A DNA stretch of 64,000 nt, taken from the NCBI RefSeq assembly GCF_040412425.1, contig NC_089795.1:78727163-78791162 (forward strand), given 5' to 3'. Every line of letters begins with the position of its first letter. Positions within the stretch are counted from its first letter, which is position 1. The notes below the pieces were generated by a model. It did no database searches and had not been told where the DNA came from. It saw nothing but the letters and a program-made list of their open reading frames with translations. Below, in pieces: positions 12,672-24,875 of this stretch. Origin of the DNA: Macrobrachium rosenbergii. Its lineage: Eukaryota > Arthropoda > Malacostraca > Decapoda > Palaemonidae. The position numbers were made by a program, and so were the translations under genes.

Positions 12672-12855
12672 GCTTATATGTATATATGTTCACATATCTA
12701 TGTGTGTAGATATGTATAATACTATATATTTATATGTATATTTGCGTGTTTGTGTGTATATATACTGTATATATGTGTATATATATATGTATATACTTGT
12801 ATAATACACACATGTATATATATATATGTATATATACATGTATGTATATATATGG
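12591..12855. repeat. (TA)n and degenerate TA/TG tract
   Basis: Pure TA runs to about 12667, then interrupted TA/TGTA sequence up to the SINE at 12856. Confidence 0.9.
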
Positions 12856-13060
12856 ATACTTGCGGTTCGGTGGTTAGTATTTTTCCCTCAGCATCAAAAG
12901 CTTATCGTCTCGACTCCAGATCACGTCATGATTCTTGAGGCAGTGAGTTATGTACCCGGTAGATAGACAGCTGCGGTAGGAAGCAACCGAGAAATTAGAA
13001 GTCTGTGGCCAGCAACCCTGTCCCAAAACTGTCAGAGTATAACTCTGATACCTTCTGTCA
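12856..13060 (+). mobile_element. Probable tRNA-derived SINE, family S4
   Basis: A-box-like gcggttcggtggttagta is followed at tRNA spacing by a degenerate B box, cgtctcgactccagatc. The body runs on through gtgagttatgtacccggtag to about accctgtcccaaaactg. It sits right after a TA microsatellite. There is only one copy in the window, so the borders are guesses. Confidence 0.45.
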
Positions 13061-13206
13061 TCTGTTGTTCTAAGGGGAAAATTATTTGGCTTACGGGGAA
13101 AAAATAAAGTTTTTGTGAAGGAAGTGAAGCGTTTGCCAAAATACGTGAATGGTAGAGTGGCTGGCCTGGTTGAAAAGGGGGTCTGAGACAATGGCGCACG
13201 GTTAAA

Positions 13207-13491
13207 AGTTAAGTATACCTAAGTTTAACCAGACCACTGAGCTGATTAGCAGCTGTCCTATGGCTGGCCCGAAGGATTAGACTTATTTTACATAGCTAAG
13301 AACCAATTGGTTACGTAGCAACGGGACCTACAGCTTATTGTGGAATCCGAACCACATTATAGCGAGAAATGAATTTCTATCACCAGAAATAAATTCCCCT
13401 AATTCTTCATTGGCCGGCCGGAGACTCGAACTCGGGCCTAGCAGAGTGCTAGCCGAGAACTCTACCGATTCGTCCAACGAGGAACCAGTGA
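13207..13491 (-). mobile_element. tRNA-derived SINE, family S1, near full length
   Basis: Read on the minus strand, the element begins ttcctcgttggacgaatcgg and has an A-box-like region (ggacgaatcggtagag) and a B-box-like gagttcgagtctcc. It continues into a body of caccagaaataaattcctc type and ends near ggttaaacttaggtatactt. Other copies lie at 50261 and, with the head deleted, at 27738. The internal RNA polymerase III boxes support a tRNA origin. Confidence 0.78.
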
Positions 13492-13504
13492 CGCACGGTG
13501 CCTC

Positions 13505-14080
13505 AGTGGCTGTTTAATGCCTTCATGGATGGAGTGATGCGAAACGTGAAACTAAATTAGACGTAGGTACAAATATGTAGGCAAGGAAACGGGAGGTTGA
13601 TAATAGAGTGTAGCGTTTTTGGTGTTTGTGTATGATTCAGTACTGATTGGGTTTAGTGAAGATAAAAGTGCATTAGCGCTTGAAGGAGTTTTGAAGTATA
13701 TGCGGGAAGTAAAAGTTGAGAGTGATGCGCGCGAGAATCAGAAAGATGGAACAAAGACTAATATTATGGATGGAAGGAGAATGGAAACATTTAATTTGCA
13801 TAGGAATGTAGGGGTAAATATACAAAATGGCAGAAGGTTGAGTGAGAGAAGAGGCAATTCAGAATAAATGGAGTATGAAAGGCAGCAATTTATGTGCAAT
13901 AGTGCAGGGAGAGAGACAGGGTGTAAGTGGGGGGCAAGGTGAGAATGTTGGAAGTGATTGTTAAGGCAACACTCCTTCATACTAGTGATTCGCGGATGCT
14001 TTTAAGAATGGAAGACAAAAGTTTCCAGCCGTAGAGGGGAATCGTTTACGTGGAGCGTATGGGTTCAGAAGAACTGAAAT
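13505..14080 (+). mobile_element. Degenerate non-LTR reverse transcriptase fragment (palm and thumb part)
   Basis: Translation in shifting frames gives LFNAFMDGVMRNV (compare L-F-N-x-x-M-D-x-V-x-R), then VYDSVLIGFSEDKSALAL, where F-A-D-D-T-x-L-I is expected. Later VIVKATLLHTSD stands where V-I-V-P-T-L-L-Y-G-S-E is expected. The catalytic F-A-D-D is lost and several stops are present. It is an inactive relic. It represents the later half of a reverse transcriptase and is not continuous with the earlier-half fragment at 15.8 kb, which lies downstream on the same strand. Confidence 0.55.
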
Positions 14081-14175
14081 GGTCAGAATGGGGGAATCAC
14101 ATAGTCCAGTATACAGTTAATAAGTGCATAAAACTTTAAATAATCCCGTACACAGAATGCATAAACATGCACGCA

Positions 14176-14180
14176 CACAC

Positions 14181-14275
<95 letters not shown>

Positions 14276-14295
14276 TATATATATATATAATACTG
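14176..14295. repeat. (CA)n(TA)n microsatellite
   Basis: CA at 14182-14211 and TA at 14212-14272, then tacagtata and a further short TA run. Confidence 0.95.
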
Positions 14296-14767
14296 TATAC
14301 AAACAAAATTATAAAGATATGTATTCACACCAAAAAGATGAAAAGTAATGAAATGCGGAAAAAAGCTATGTAAAATCAAAAATAAAATTAAGAACATCTT
14401 AATGATGATGATTCAGGTCAAAATTCAGAAAGGAACAACGCCTAACAACAAGCGTCGACTTTGTGCCTCACTTTTAATTATAGAAGCTTCTGTGACATTC
14501 TTTTTTTCAAAGTCATTGCATGATACAGTTTCATTTTTACTTTCCAAATAAGGCGCCTGTCCTCACACAAATCTATTCTATTTCATTCTCACGTAGCGTT
14601 TTCTATCAGTGTGTTCTGTAGAAGCTTTTATAACATGGTACTTTAAACAAACCAATTTTCCAGATGGGAGAATTCCTAATTAAAATGCCTCTAATTGTAC
14701 TGCTTCTGCCACTAACATGGTATTCACATCAATGGTCGTCAAAAGGTTCAGTGCTCCCAAAAGAATT

Positions 14768-14842
14768 GCATTAAAGGGTCTGTTTTCAGTAGGATAAAAG
14801 ATTTTACTTCATATTGCACACACACACACATACAGTATAATG

Positions 14843-14892
<50 letters not shown>

Positions 14893-14922
14893 CATATATA
14901 TAAATATATTATATATATATAT

Positions 14923-14988
<66 letters not shown>

Positions 14989-15063
14989 CATTATACTGTA
15001 TATGTGTGTGTGTTCAACATAAAATAAAATCTTTTATCCCACTGAAAACAGATCCTTTAATGT
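14768..15063. repeat. Inverted repeat flanking (TA)n, about 85-bp arms
   Basis: The left arm (gcattaaagggtctgttttc, then ggataaaagattttac, a CA run and tacagtataatgtaaat) is mirrored by the right arm (atttacattatactgta, a GT run, aaaatcttttatccc, then gaaaacagatcctttaatg). The interior of about 130 bp is almost pure TA. A further TA tract follows at 15072-15160. Confidence 0.85.
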
Positions 15064-15065
15064 GC

Positions 15066-15071
<6 letters not shown>

Positions 15072-15157
<86 letters not shown>

Positions 15158-15215
15158 TATATATATGTATGTGTATATACTGTATTTATGTGTGTCTATA
15201 TATATGAGTGTATAT
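15072..15215. repeat. (TA)n microsatellite with TG-rich edge
   Basis: Pure TA to about 15156, then mixed TA/TG. It directly adjoins the inverted repeat ending at 15063. Confidence 0.9.
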
Positions 15216-15804
15216 ATGTGTGTTACGTAAGAAATCTTTATATAAAGAAAACGCCATAACTTCAAATCTTGAAATATAAATATCTACTAAGCCAAAAAAT
15301 AAACTTTCTTCTTTCCGTCGATTCCCTTTGATCCTTTTTCATCCAATCCCCTTCATAAAATTGTAGAGAGTTTTCTTCTTCATGAATTAGAGATTGCAGA
15401 GGTATTGGGGTGCTGACAATACAAATATAACTTCGAAAAATGTTAAAATGGAGCTTTATCTTAACAAGTTTTTTATTTATTTGAATGAATGACCAGCATG
15501 TACCTTCAGATTTCACTGATAAACAAAGTTTATTAATAATTTTTTTTTAATCTCCACTATATGAGGGTATGTGTATATTAATTCTAAAAATTGTACCTTT
15601 GTAGTTCTTAAGAAGAAAACTTTTTAAAGATTATCCCTACATATTCCTCTGTGAAAATGTGGATCCTTAATATGGCAGTATTCTGGCCCTTGAATAACAA
15701 AAGGACGCTTTCACGTAAGCTTTGTCATTTCTGTTCCAGTATTTTTAGAGAGGACTTTTTCACTAAATCATTCCTGTTGTAATTATTCCTTAAATGTCTT
15801 TTCT

Positions 15805-16200
15805 GGAATGGTAACCCGACTGTATATAGTAACTACCGAGGCATTGCACTTAAATATTTATGTTGAGATATATTGCTTAGCAATAAATGCAATATGAAAA
15901 TCCTCTTCTGGTGATTTTTGTTAATCACGAGAAACCATTTGACAGCATCCACGTTCCAATACTATGGAAGGTTTCCGAAGGTAAAGAATTCCCGTTAAAT
16001 GTGTAAAACTGACTGAAATGACACATGAACAAAGGAGATGCAGAGATAATGTTGATGGAATCTTAACGAGTGACTTTGCAGTAAATAGGGATTGCTACGA
16101 GGTAATGTTCATTCCCCTTTGCTCTTCGCCCTTCTCATGAATTTTAAAATGGTCGGAGATGGAGAAGAAGGTTTATATCGGAGTAACGACAGAAACTAGA
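15805..16200 (+). mobile_element. Degenerate non-LTR reverse transcriptase fragment (finger and palm part)
   Basis: The plus strand encodes GNPTVYSNYRGIALK, matching the LINE block S-N-Y-R-G-I-x-L. It then encodes VIFVNHEKPFDSIHVPILWK, matching F-x-D-x-x-K-A-F-D-S-I-x-x-x-x-L-W. After a frameshift comes HSPLLFALLMNFKMV, matching L-S-P-L-L-F. Three collinear blocks make the assignment good, and stops and frameshifts show it is dead. It ends next to a short CATA repeat. Confidence 0.72.
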
Positions 16201-16394
16201 CACATACATACATACATACATACATACACACAACATCACACACACTGTCGCAGTGAAGATTTTATTCACAGCTAGCGAGATCCCCTTTTATCCATGGACT
16301 CAAAGAGTAAATGTATGAAGCAGCATTGATTCTATTCTGTGAGTTATGGTTATGTATTTATGTATTTCTCCATTTTAACCTGTCTGTTCACGTT

Positions 16395-17670
16395 TTCTTG
16401 GGAAAGCGTGATGCATATGAGTGGGCTAATGCGTAGCAGCGTCGGGTGTCAAAGCGCCTCATCCGTTTGAGAGGAAAACGAGAGGTTACGGGAACACTTC
16501 ACCGGTCGCTTTGAAATTGATCACTCACGGCAGCGGCGCATTCCTCCGGTATACGCCACCAACGGCGGATGGCGGGGAAGCGTGTGGGGGTCTCCGAAAC
16601 CGTGGCGGCTTTAGCGCCGAAAATCGGGGGATTCCTCTGCTCTAAATCTGAGTTCTTGAGAGTTTCGAACCATACTAATAATAAAATGTGGTCGTAAATA
16701 TGCTTCAATATACATACGTATATCCTAACCTAAACTTGAATAATCTAACCTAGGGCATTGGGAGACGAAAATGACTCCAGTTATTTTTAATATACCCAAA
16801 AATTAATGTAAAAAGATATCGTTAGTGTTAGTGGCCAGTTAAGCATATATCCTCCCTCTCAGATTTGTTATGGGGTTTGCTTGGCTCCATATTTGAAGGA
16901 AACCGCTGTATAGAATAAAGAAAGTTTCTTAAATTAATGACTTTATGAGGCATGGAGGGGTTTGAAATCGGTGTCCTTGAGTCTAAATTCATTTCTCTCT
17001 TAGCAATCATCTATTGCCTCGAATGTACTTAGAGCGCAGTTTTAAAGCAAACAACGAGCATGTACAACAGAATGACCTTGATGGTTCCTAAAGAGCATTA
17101 TAACATGACTACGCTAATCAGATATCTTCAAGATCAATAAATCTGAAAAATTAACACTTTAACGTTAGTTAGTTAATGTATATTCTCGACTTTCAGCAGT
17201 GTTTTTGCAGTCACATAGCATTCTGTAATTTTACGAGAAAAAATTTTTTTTTCCAACGTAAAGATAACAGACCTGTTACATGATTTTAGACACCGCTGTG
17301 AATAAATACAACTATATTTCCTTTTTTATGGCTTTTCGTAGAAGTCAGAAACCTACTTTTTACAACACTATGCGACAGACGATTATCAACTCGACGAGAA
17401 TGAAACATTTGCACGTATTGCCAGTCGGCAGATTTTGACTAACATCATCCGACTAGAGTTGTCGAAAATTCGTCTCTCCATTTTGTTGTATATTATTCCA
17501 TCATTTCCTGTGCAAGAATGCTGTTTTGTCTACAAAACATTGCCAGAAAAGATTGTGATGTGCAACACTTAAAGGAACAAATAATTACCTCCACGAACTC
17601 GTTACGATGATTATAACATCTAAAGCAGAAGCAGAAATGGGGCACAAACCTTTCTCTCTCTTAAAAAAAA
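16395..17670. other. GC-rich patch then AT-rich DNA, no gene recognised
   Basis: 16430-16640 is clearly GC-richer than its surroundings, with CpG-containing stretches. A minus-strand 69-codon frame (16708-16499, containing RFPAIRRWWRIPEECAAAV) covers it. It may be a dispersed repeat or a CpG island. The rest looks non-coding. Confidence 0.4.
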
Positions 17671-18172
<502 letters not shown>

Positions 18173-18455
18173 TAATGCATGTTATTCCAAAGTTTGTATT
18201 AACATAGAATGTTGATATGATATATGTATACTGTATATCTCACAAGACTCTTCTTTTACCGAACGCAAGGCAAGACTATTCATACAACTCACGTCTGGTA
18301 AGGTCCATTTGAGAAACTGTTTAGGTTCATTACAATCAACAGATTTCGGATGCTGAAAGATTTGTGTTAGCTTCTTGCAATGGAAAAATTTGTTCGGTAT
18401 TAGAGCTAATTTTTTTTATCGATATGCAACATTTCCATGGCGTCGATTGTGCCAG

Positions 18456-18456
<1 letters not shown>

Positions 18457-18526
<70 letters not shown>
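18457..18526. repeat. (TTA)n microsatellite
   Basis: Pure TTA run. The flanks do not match the TTA-linked satellite. Confidence 0.95.
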
Positions 18527-18527
<1 letters not shown>

Positions 18528-19331
18528 ATCAGAAAGCCTAAATCAAAAGTACGGCAGGTCACGGAGAAATTAGTTTTATGTAATAATACTGTAATAATAA
18601 CAACGTAGGCGTACATGCTAGCTTCATGTGAAGCTTTGCTCATTTCAGGTAAAAATCATGATAACCTTATATTTTCATCAAGTCGTTTGTTCATCTGAGT
18701 TTTCCCCTTTTTTTGGTGACCATCTTCTTCATTTTATTCTAAATTGAGTTAAATCTGTTCACTTTCCTTAAAACCTATCTATTGTTAAAGGCAGATATCC
18801 ATCTAATATATATTTCATATGCCGCAATCTTTGATATAGGTATAACAGTTCATTGTGAAAAATTGATACTTCAGTATTAAAGGAAAATATCTGTGTAATA
18901 TGTTTTCTTCATGCCAGCTCTTTCATGTAGTTATTGCCTTTTATTGTCGAAAATTAATACGGTATAAGAGTCTCGTCATTTCAGAGCTGGACCGAAATTT
19001 CTATACAAAGAAATGTAAAACAAGAAAGTTTATTCTGTACATATCACGCTTTGAGACGCCGTAAGGCGGTCCATTGAATATCTCTGAATGACATTGTTAC
19101 TAGGATTCTCTCGTTCATAAGAAACTAATATGAGAAATATCGCACGAATGATAGATTTCATTTTTATCTGAGAACTGAAAAACAAGGACAGACCAGTTAG
19201 CAAACTGGCCTGCAAACTGGTCTGTTCATTCATTAATTTTCTACTATCTCATTCAGACGGGCAACGGGATCTATGCTGTCCATATATCCTTGGGAGAGCT
19301 AATATCCTTTAATGCTTTCTTCAGAAATATA

Positions 19332-19632
19332 ACTGCCGCCAGTGCACCTCATGGGGTGCACTGTATGCATTACTAAAGGTTCTTTGCTGTGTCCCCTCGC
19401 CCCCTAGCTACAACCCCTTACATTCTTTTACTGTACCTCCATTCATATTATCTTTCTTCCATCTCCCTAGGCCTATCCACCCTCTCCTAACAATTATTTC
19501 AAGGTGCAACTGCGAGGTTCCTCCCCAGTTACACCTTTCAAACCTACCTACTCTCAATTTCATTTCCAGCGCTGAATGACCTCATCGGTCTCAGTGCTTG
19601 GCCTATGGCCTTAACTCTATATTCCATTCCAA
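19332..19632 (+). repeat. Dispersed repeat family A, copy 3
   Basis: It is nearly full length with an intact end hairpin (gtgcacctcatggggtgcac) and the gcgctgaatgacctca block. It lies 120 bp before a long CT tract. Confidence 0.85.
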
Positions 19633-19749
19633 TAGTTCACTCATATGGGATGAGAATGAGCTCGTCCAGGTCTGTTCATACTTACAACATGAAACGATGG
19701 ATAGTTTGACAGAAACTAAATCTCTCACATATGTTTTAGTCTTGTGTTT

Positions 19750-19753
<4 letters not shown>

Positions 19754-19811
<58 letters not shown>
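19754..19811. repeat. (CT)n microsatellite
   Basis: Pure CT run of about 58 bp. Confidence 0.95.
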
Positions 19812-19814
<3 letters not shown>

Positions 19815-20734
19815 CCTATGAGTTACTTCAGTCGACCGACTGCCAAGAAAATAATTCAGTGCTGAGGTTAACAGTCACAGTTATTTAAACAGAATGAACC
19901 TGGATCATTCCGCCGTGACTTCAACAAATGACCCTGGATCTCGTTAGAGAGAAGGATGAAACGATGAACGATTTTTTTTCTTTTTTCTAGGTCACTGCTG
20001 CGTCCATAGCATAGGAGACGCATTCCTCTTTAGCAGCCTTGTTTTTTTGAATACGATGCTTTCCATCATTAAAATTGAATACGCTGATTGAAAAAACCCT
20101 CAGATATCTATTTTTTTTTTCAAATCTGCCAACAAAGGCCAACAATAGACGTCGTTTACGAGGAATCGGTGGCGTGTTCCCTTAGGCTGAAAGAACATAA
20201 TAGCAGGTTCTATTTCTTGCATTTTTTTTTATATATATATCCGTACCAATCTATGTCATGTGTTTATAGACGTCATTACTGTACTTTTCAGTTATTCTGA
20301 AAATGTGAGTCGTTGAATTCTTCCACGTTGCCGATTCTTTTCAGACTTCACTAAAAATTCGCCGTAATCGGGAAACCAATATTTTACCTCTATTTTCTCG
20401 GAATCTCTACAAATGGCTAAGACGGAAATGTTAAGCTTTTGTGTAGCCTTAAGCAAAGAAACTCGAACTCAAGATTGTGAAGGACCTTCTTTAGATTTCA
20501 AAACATAGGCTATATGGTCATCTCCCGGCCATATACTAGCTAAGGTTACCGAGCAGCCATGGGTAGTGGCATAAACAGTCTTAATCGAAAAATCAAAGCA
20601 TAGTGGGAAGGTCTTGGACGCCTAACTTTCCGTCGTTTTCATCCTCTCAACTTTGAAATCACTTTTTATATAGGGTAACTTCCACATAAAAGACTCCTCT
20701 GTTTCTGTCGCTATCTCTCTAAACAGTTATGAAA

Positions 20735-20735
<1 letters not shown>

Positions 20736-20810
<75 letters not shown>

Positions 20811-20844
20811 AGTCATTACAATTCCCGCTCTCTCTAAATATAAA

Positions 20845-20910
<66 letters not shown>

Positions 20911-20934
20911 AATTCCAGCTCCCTCTAAATAAAT

Positions 20935-21014
<80 letters not shown>

Positions 21015-21050
21015 ATAGCCATTATAATTCCCGCTCTTTCTAAATATAAA

Positions 21051-21129
<79 letters not shown>
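20736..21129. repeat. Tandem array of (CT)n blocks with a conserved 40-bp spacer
   Basis: Four long CT tracts (20738-20806, 20848-20904, 20939-21011, 21054-21129) are separated by copies of a spacer of the form cattacaattcccgctctct then aaatataaaaatt. The spacers differ at a few bases. The composite unit is about 90-115 bp. Confidence 0.9.
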
Positions 21130-21132
<3 letters not shown>

Positions 21133-21134
21133 TG

Positions 21135-24100
21135 TTGTGAAACTTAAAGACAAATACAGCTGATGTATACTTAATTTGTTTAAGGTATGACTCGATCATT
21201 TCCGCATTTTGAAAGGAAATTCATCGGTTCTATCTCCAGTTGTCCCAGAGCATTTTACAGAAGAGTAATTAATTTCCGAGTATTATTTCATTACGCCTCT
21301 AATTCATCGAGTCTAATCTGCACTTCCGTCATCACGGTAAGGATTTTTAATTAATGTGAAAAAGGATATGCTGAATTAGGTATATTTGGAATTCTCACAG
21401 CGTTTTGAAGATTACTGTTCTTATCCGGGTATTGCAATATGAATATCTCTGTATTCCGAGATGCTGTTATTTCGTTCTTGTGCCTCTCATTCCGTTTTAA
21501 TGTCTTCTCCTACACCTTTGATTCCTTTGCTCACCTCCCTCCCCAGAGCATTTCCTCGACGTTCACAGCATATTTGGATAAATTTCAATTTAAGCATTTT
21601 TGTGCGTTTGTGGAGAATTGAGATTTTTATATTCCGCATCGAGTACGGATTTTAATATTTTCCATTTTTATTGATTGTGAATGATAGAGACACCGGGAAT
21701 CGTTAAATAGTTTTTGCTTAATTTGGTTTGGTGTGGAATGGTTGAAAAATGTTAACGTTTTATATTTTGGGTGATTTGATTGAAAGCCGAGTTGGAAAAG
21801 TTTGCCGCCGATAAAAATGGCGTCTGTCCCTTTCAGCGCTGCTGTTGATAGCAAGTTGTATCCTTGGTCTGTCAGTTCGGTCGATGACTACTCCAGATGA
21901 TACAACTCCAAAAAAAAAAATGACAAAATATTACAAGTTCTTTCGGAAGTGAAGCGAACTATTTAAGCTTTACGTCATTTGTTTGATTTGATAATATTTC
22001 TTTTGGTCGGATTCAAATTTAATTTCTTTTAAATGCGCTTACGGAAACGCGTTAAAACAGTATATAAAAGATCCTGCAGGGGTGTTTATGCTTGACTGAA
22101 ATAGTTGAAGAATGGTGAATATGGTTGGGACTGCAATTAACCGGGAACGGATTGTAAAACGGCTCAGAATAAGTGACAACATCCCTAATTATAATTATTG
22201 ATTGATATGCCTGTTTCCTTTGATGGTTTGCCGTCAGTGCACTATAGACATTACTTAAGGTTCTTTGCAGCGTCCCTTCGGCCCCTAGGTGCAACCTCTT
22301 TCATTCCTTTTCACTGTATCTCCATTCATATTCTCTTTCTTCCATCTTGCTATTCACCCTCTCCTAATAAATGTTTCATAGTGCAACTGCGAGGTTTTCC
22401 TCCTGGTATCCCTTTCAAACTTTTCTACTCTCAATTTCCCCTTTAGCACTGAGTGACCTCATAGGTCCCAGCGCTTGGCCTGTGGCCTAAATTCTAAATT
22501 CCATTCCTAAAGTCTTGCTGTAGAACATTTGAATAGATTATCAGTAATAAGTCTTCTCACGTGTCATGTTTCACATTTCAGTATTGATTCAAAAGAGTTT
22601 ATTTTTATTTGTTACTCCAAGGTGCAGTACTTTGATACACGATATTGTAGTAGTGGTAAATTGTTCTCCTTCAGATAAACTGTATTTCACAATATCCTCC
22701 AGTGTAAATCTTTAGTTGATTTTGTGGCCTCTATTATTTTATTTTGAAAAATTCGGAATCTGTGGATTACGTCGGGTCCTGGTAGATTTATCTTTCAATA
22801 GCGATGAGGATTACGTCTGAGCGAATTTTAGTTAGGGGATTTCGTCAGGCGGGTGTTTTTATTCGGGTTGTTTCTTTTGCCACATCCACATATAATTTTT
22901 TTTTTTTGACAGAGGATGTGCGTTATATTCAGATGTGGAAATAATCCGTCAAACGGTGTTAAGTAGATAATATCAGTGCAGCTGCTTTATGAGAAATCTT
23001 TACTTGGTGAGAGTTTGTTAAGCAACACGAACTTCCATTGGCTTATAACCAAATTTCAACTTTCATCCGAGTGATAAAGATGTGTTGTTAGTTTGTATCT
23101 TTGTTCTGTAGCCCTCTGGAAATATTCTTATCATTACATCTTCACGCAGCTTGGTAGCATGAAAATAATCTCGTGTTTACGACTGGTAATCAGGCAAGCA
23201 ATTAAATGTCAGGCAATGCAGACTGTTTATTGTGCTATTATGACACTGAATGGTACTGCAGGGTTATTATCGGCATTCATTTTGATTTTATCGCAGCAAT
23301 AAAATGATTGCTCTGTAATTTACTATTTTCACATTTCGAACAGGATTTTTTCATAGTTAACATGCTGTGAGGCTTTTGATAACGTTTCTTACAAATTCAC
23401 CCACGTACCTTATTTACACATTCTTCATTATGCATTTAATGTATTTCATATTACAGTAACTTTTGCCCAACGGAGAAGGGAGGAGGTCATGTTTCCCGTG
23501 TTTTTGTGAATATTAGCAAAGACCCATGACTTATCACTATCGAAACCGTATTCTAGCCTTCAGAAATGAATATTGGGAATCCAGTACTGAATATTTTTAA
23601 CCTTACTTGAAAATAAGAAAGATAACATCATTAATCATAGGTACCATGAGTTGGATGCGTTGGTTCTTGTTCATTTATTAACCGTTAAGTCAACTGGCCT
23701 TGGCGGAGATATCTTCCCTGATTGCTCATGACATGTAGTTAATGTAGATTCATGATCAAAGTAAAATAAATTCATGGAAAATTGTCACCTATGCTTTCAC
23801 TCTGTCATCTTTAAATGATCCATTTTTTGTGTTTGTTGATTTCCTTCATAAGTGTCGATGCATTTCAACAGCACCGATTTCACGTGAAATTATGACTGAG
23901 GTTTATATTCAAGTAATCGATTTTAAATTATTGATTGAAAATAAGTATTACATGCGAAATAAGTTTTACTGTACAGTTTGACTAGACACCGTTAAGATGA
24001 TTTTTTTTTGTCTGCAGGCTTTCAAGGGCATCTGAATGCAGACGATGAAAACATAAAATTATTTCACTAGCGACGGTGATATATGCATTAAGTTCATCTA

Positions 24101-24480
24101 GCTGACTCTTGCCCCCCAACATAATAAGCCGAGATTTATGTATGAAAATTGTACATTAAGATTAGTAGCGTCTTCGAATAGTACAGGCCTTGTTTTGTGG
24201 TGCAACTCACCAGTATTACACTGTTATAATTTGCAGGATCACTTAGGATTCTCCGACGGCTTCCATTTAATGAATAAACAGCGTGTCACCTCTACGCGAT
24301 TTGTTGTTAGTCACTTTTAAATTGATAGTATCTCGGTTAACATTTGCCCAGTCCCTCGTGGGGGGAAAAGGATAATCTTAGGCAAAAAATCGTCCTCCTA
24401 TAAGAGCAAGTTAGGTGTAGTTCTTAAGGCGATCTTCATCCAGCTCCTTTATTTCCCACGTCAGTGAATTATTAATTATT
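21135..24480. other. No gene seen apart from repeat family A copy 4
   Basis: Long unique-looking, AT-rich stretch with few microsatellites. Short frames show no family match by eye. Confidence 0.5.
22228..22506 (+). repeat. Dispersed repeat family A, copy 4
   Basis: It carries aggttctttgcagcgtccct, ctctcctaataaa and gcgcttggcctgtggcctaa. Part of the end hairpin is lost (only gtgcac remains). Confidence 0.82.
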
Positions 24481-24486
24481 GTTAGT

Positions 24487-24875
24487 TTCCTATAAAGGAA
24501 AACTATTGTGCCGGCTTTGTCTGTCCGTCCGCACTTGTTCCTGTCCGCCCTCAGATCTTAGAAACAGCTGAGGCTAGAGGGCTGCAAATTGGTATGTTGA
24601 TCATCCACCCTCCAGTCATTAAACATATTCAATTGAAGCCTTGTAGCCTCAGTAGGTTTTGGTTTATGTAAGGTTAAAGTTAGCCATAATCGTGCTTTTG
24701 GCAACGTTATATGGTAGGCCACCACCGGGCCGTGGTTAAAGTTTCATGGGAAGCGGCTCATACAGCATTATACCAAGACCACCGAAAGATAGATCTATTT
24801 TTGGTGGCCCTTATACGGTGTACAGGAAACTCGATTGCGCCAAAGAAACTTCGGTGCGTTTTTCACTTGTTTACT
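24487..24875 (+). repeat. Dispersed foldback repeat family B, copy 1
   Basis: This is a repeat of about 390 bp. It starts with a small palindrome (tttcctataaaggaaa) and the phrase attgtgccggctttgtctg. It contains an internal inverted repeat (24568-24598 with 24621-24652) and then ggttaaagttagccataatc, the ggccaccaccgggccgtggt block and agaccaccgaaagatagat. A second copy lies at 53095-53490 in inverse orientation. Confidence 0.85.

Noticed and set aside
12874..13191. Minus-strand frame of 105 codons
   Set aside because: It runs antisense through a probable SINE and has no domain.
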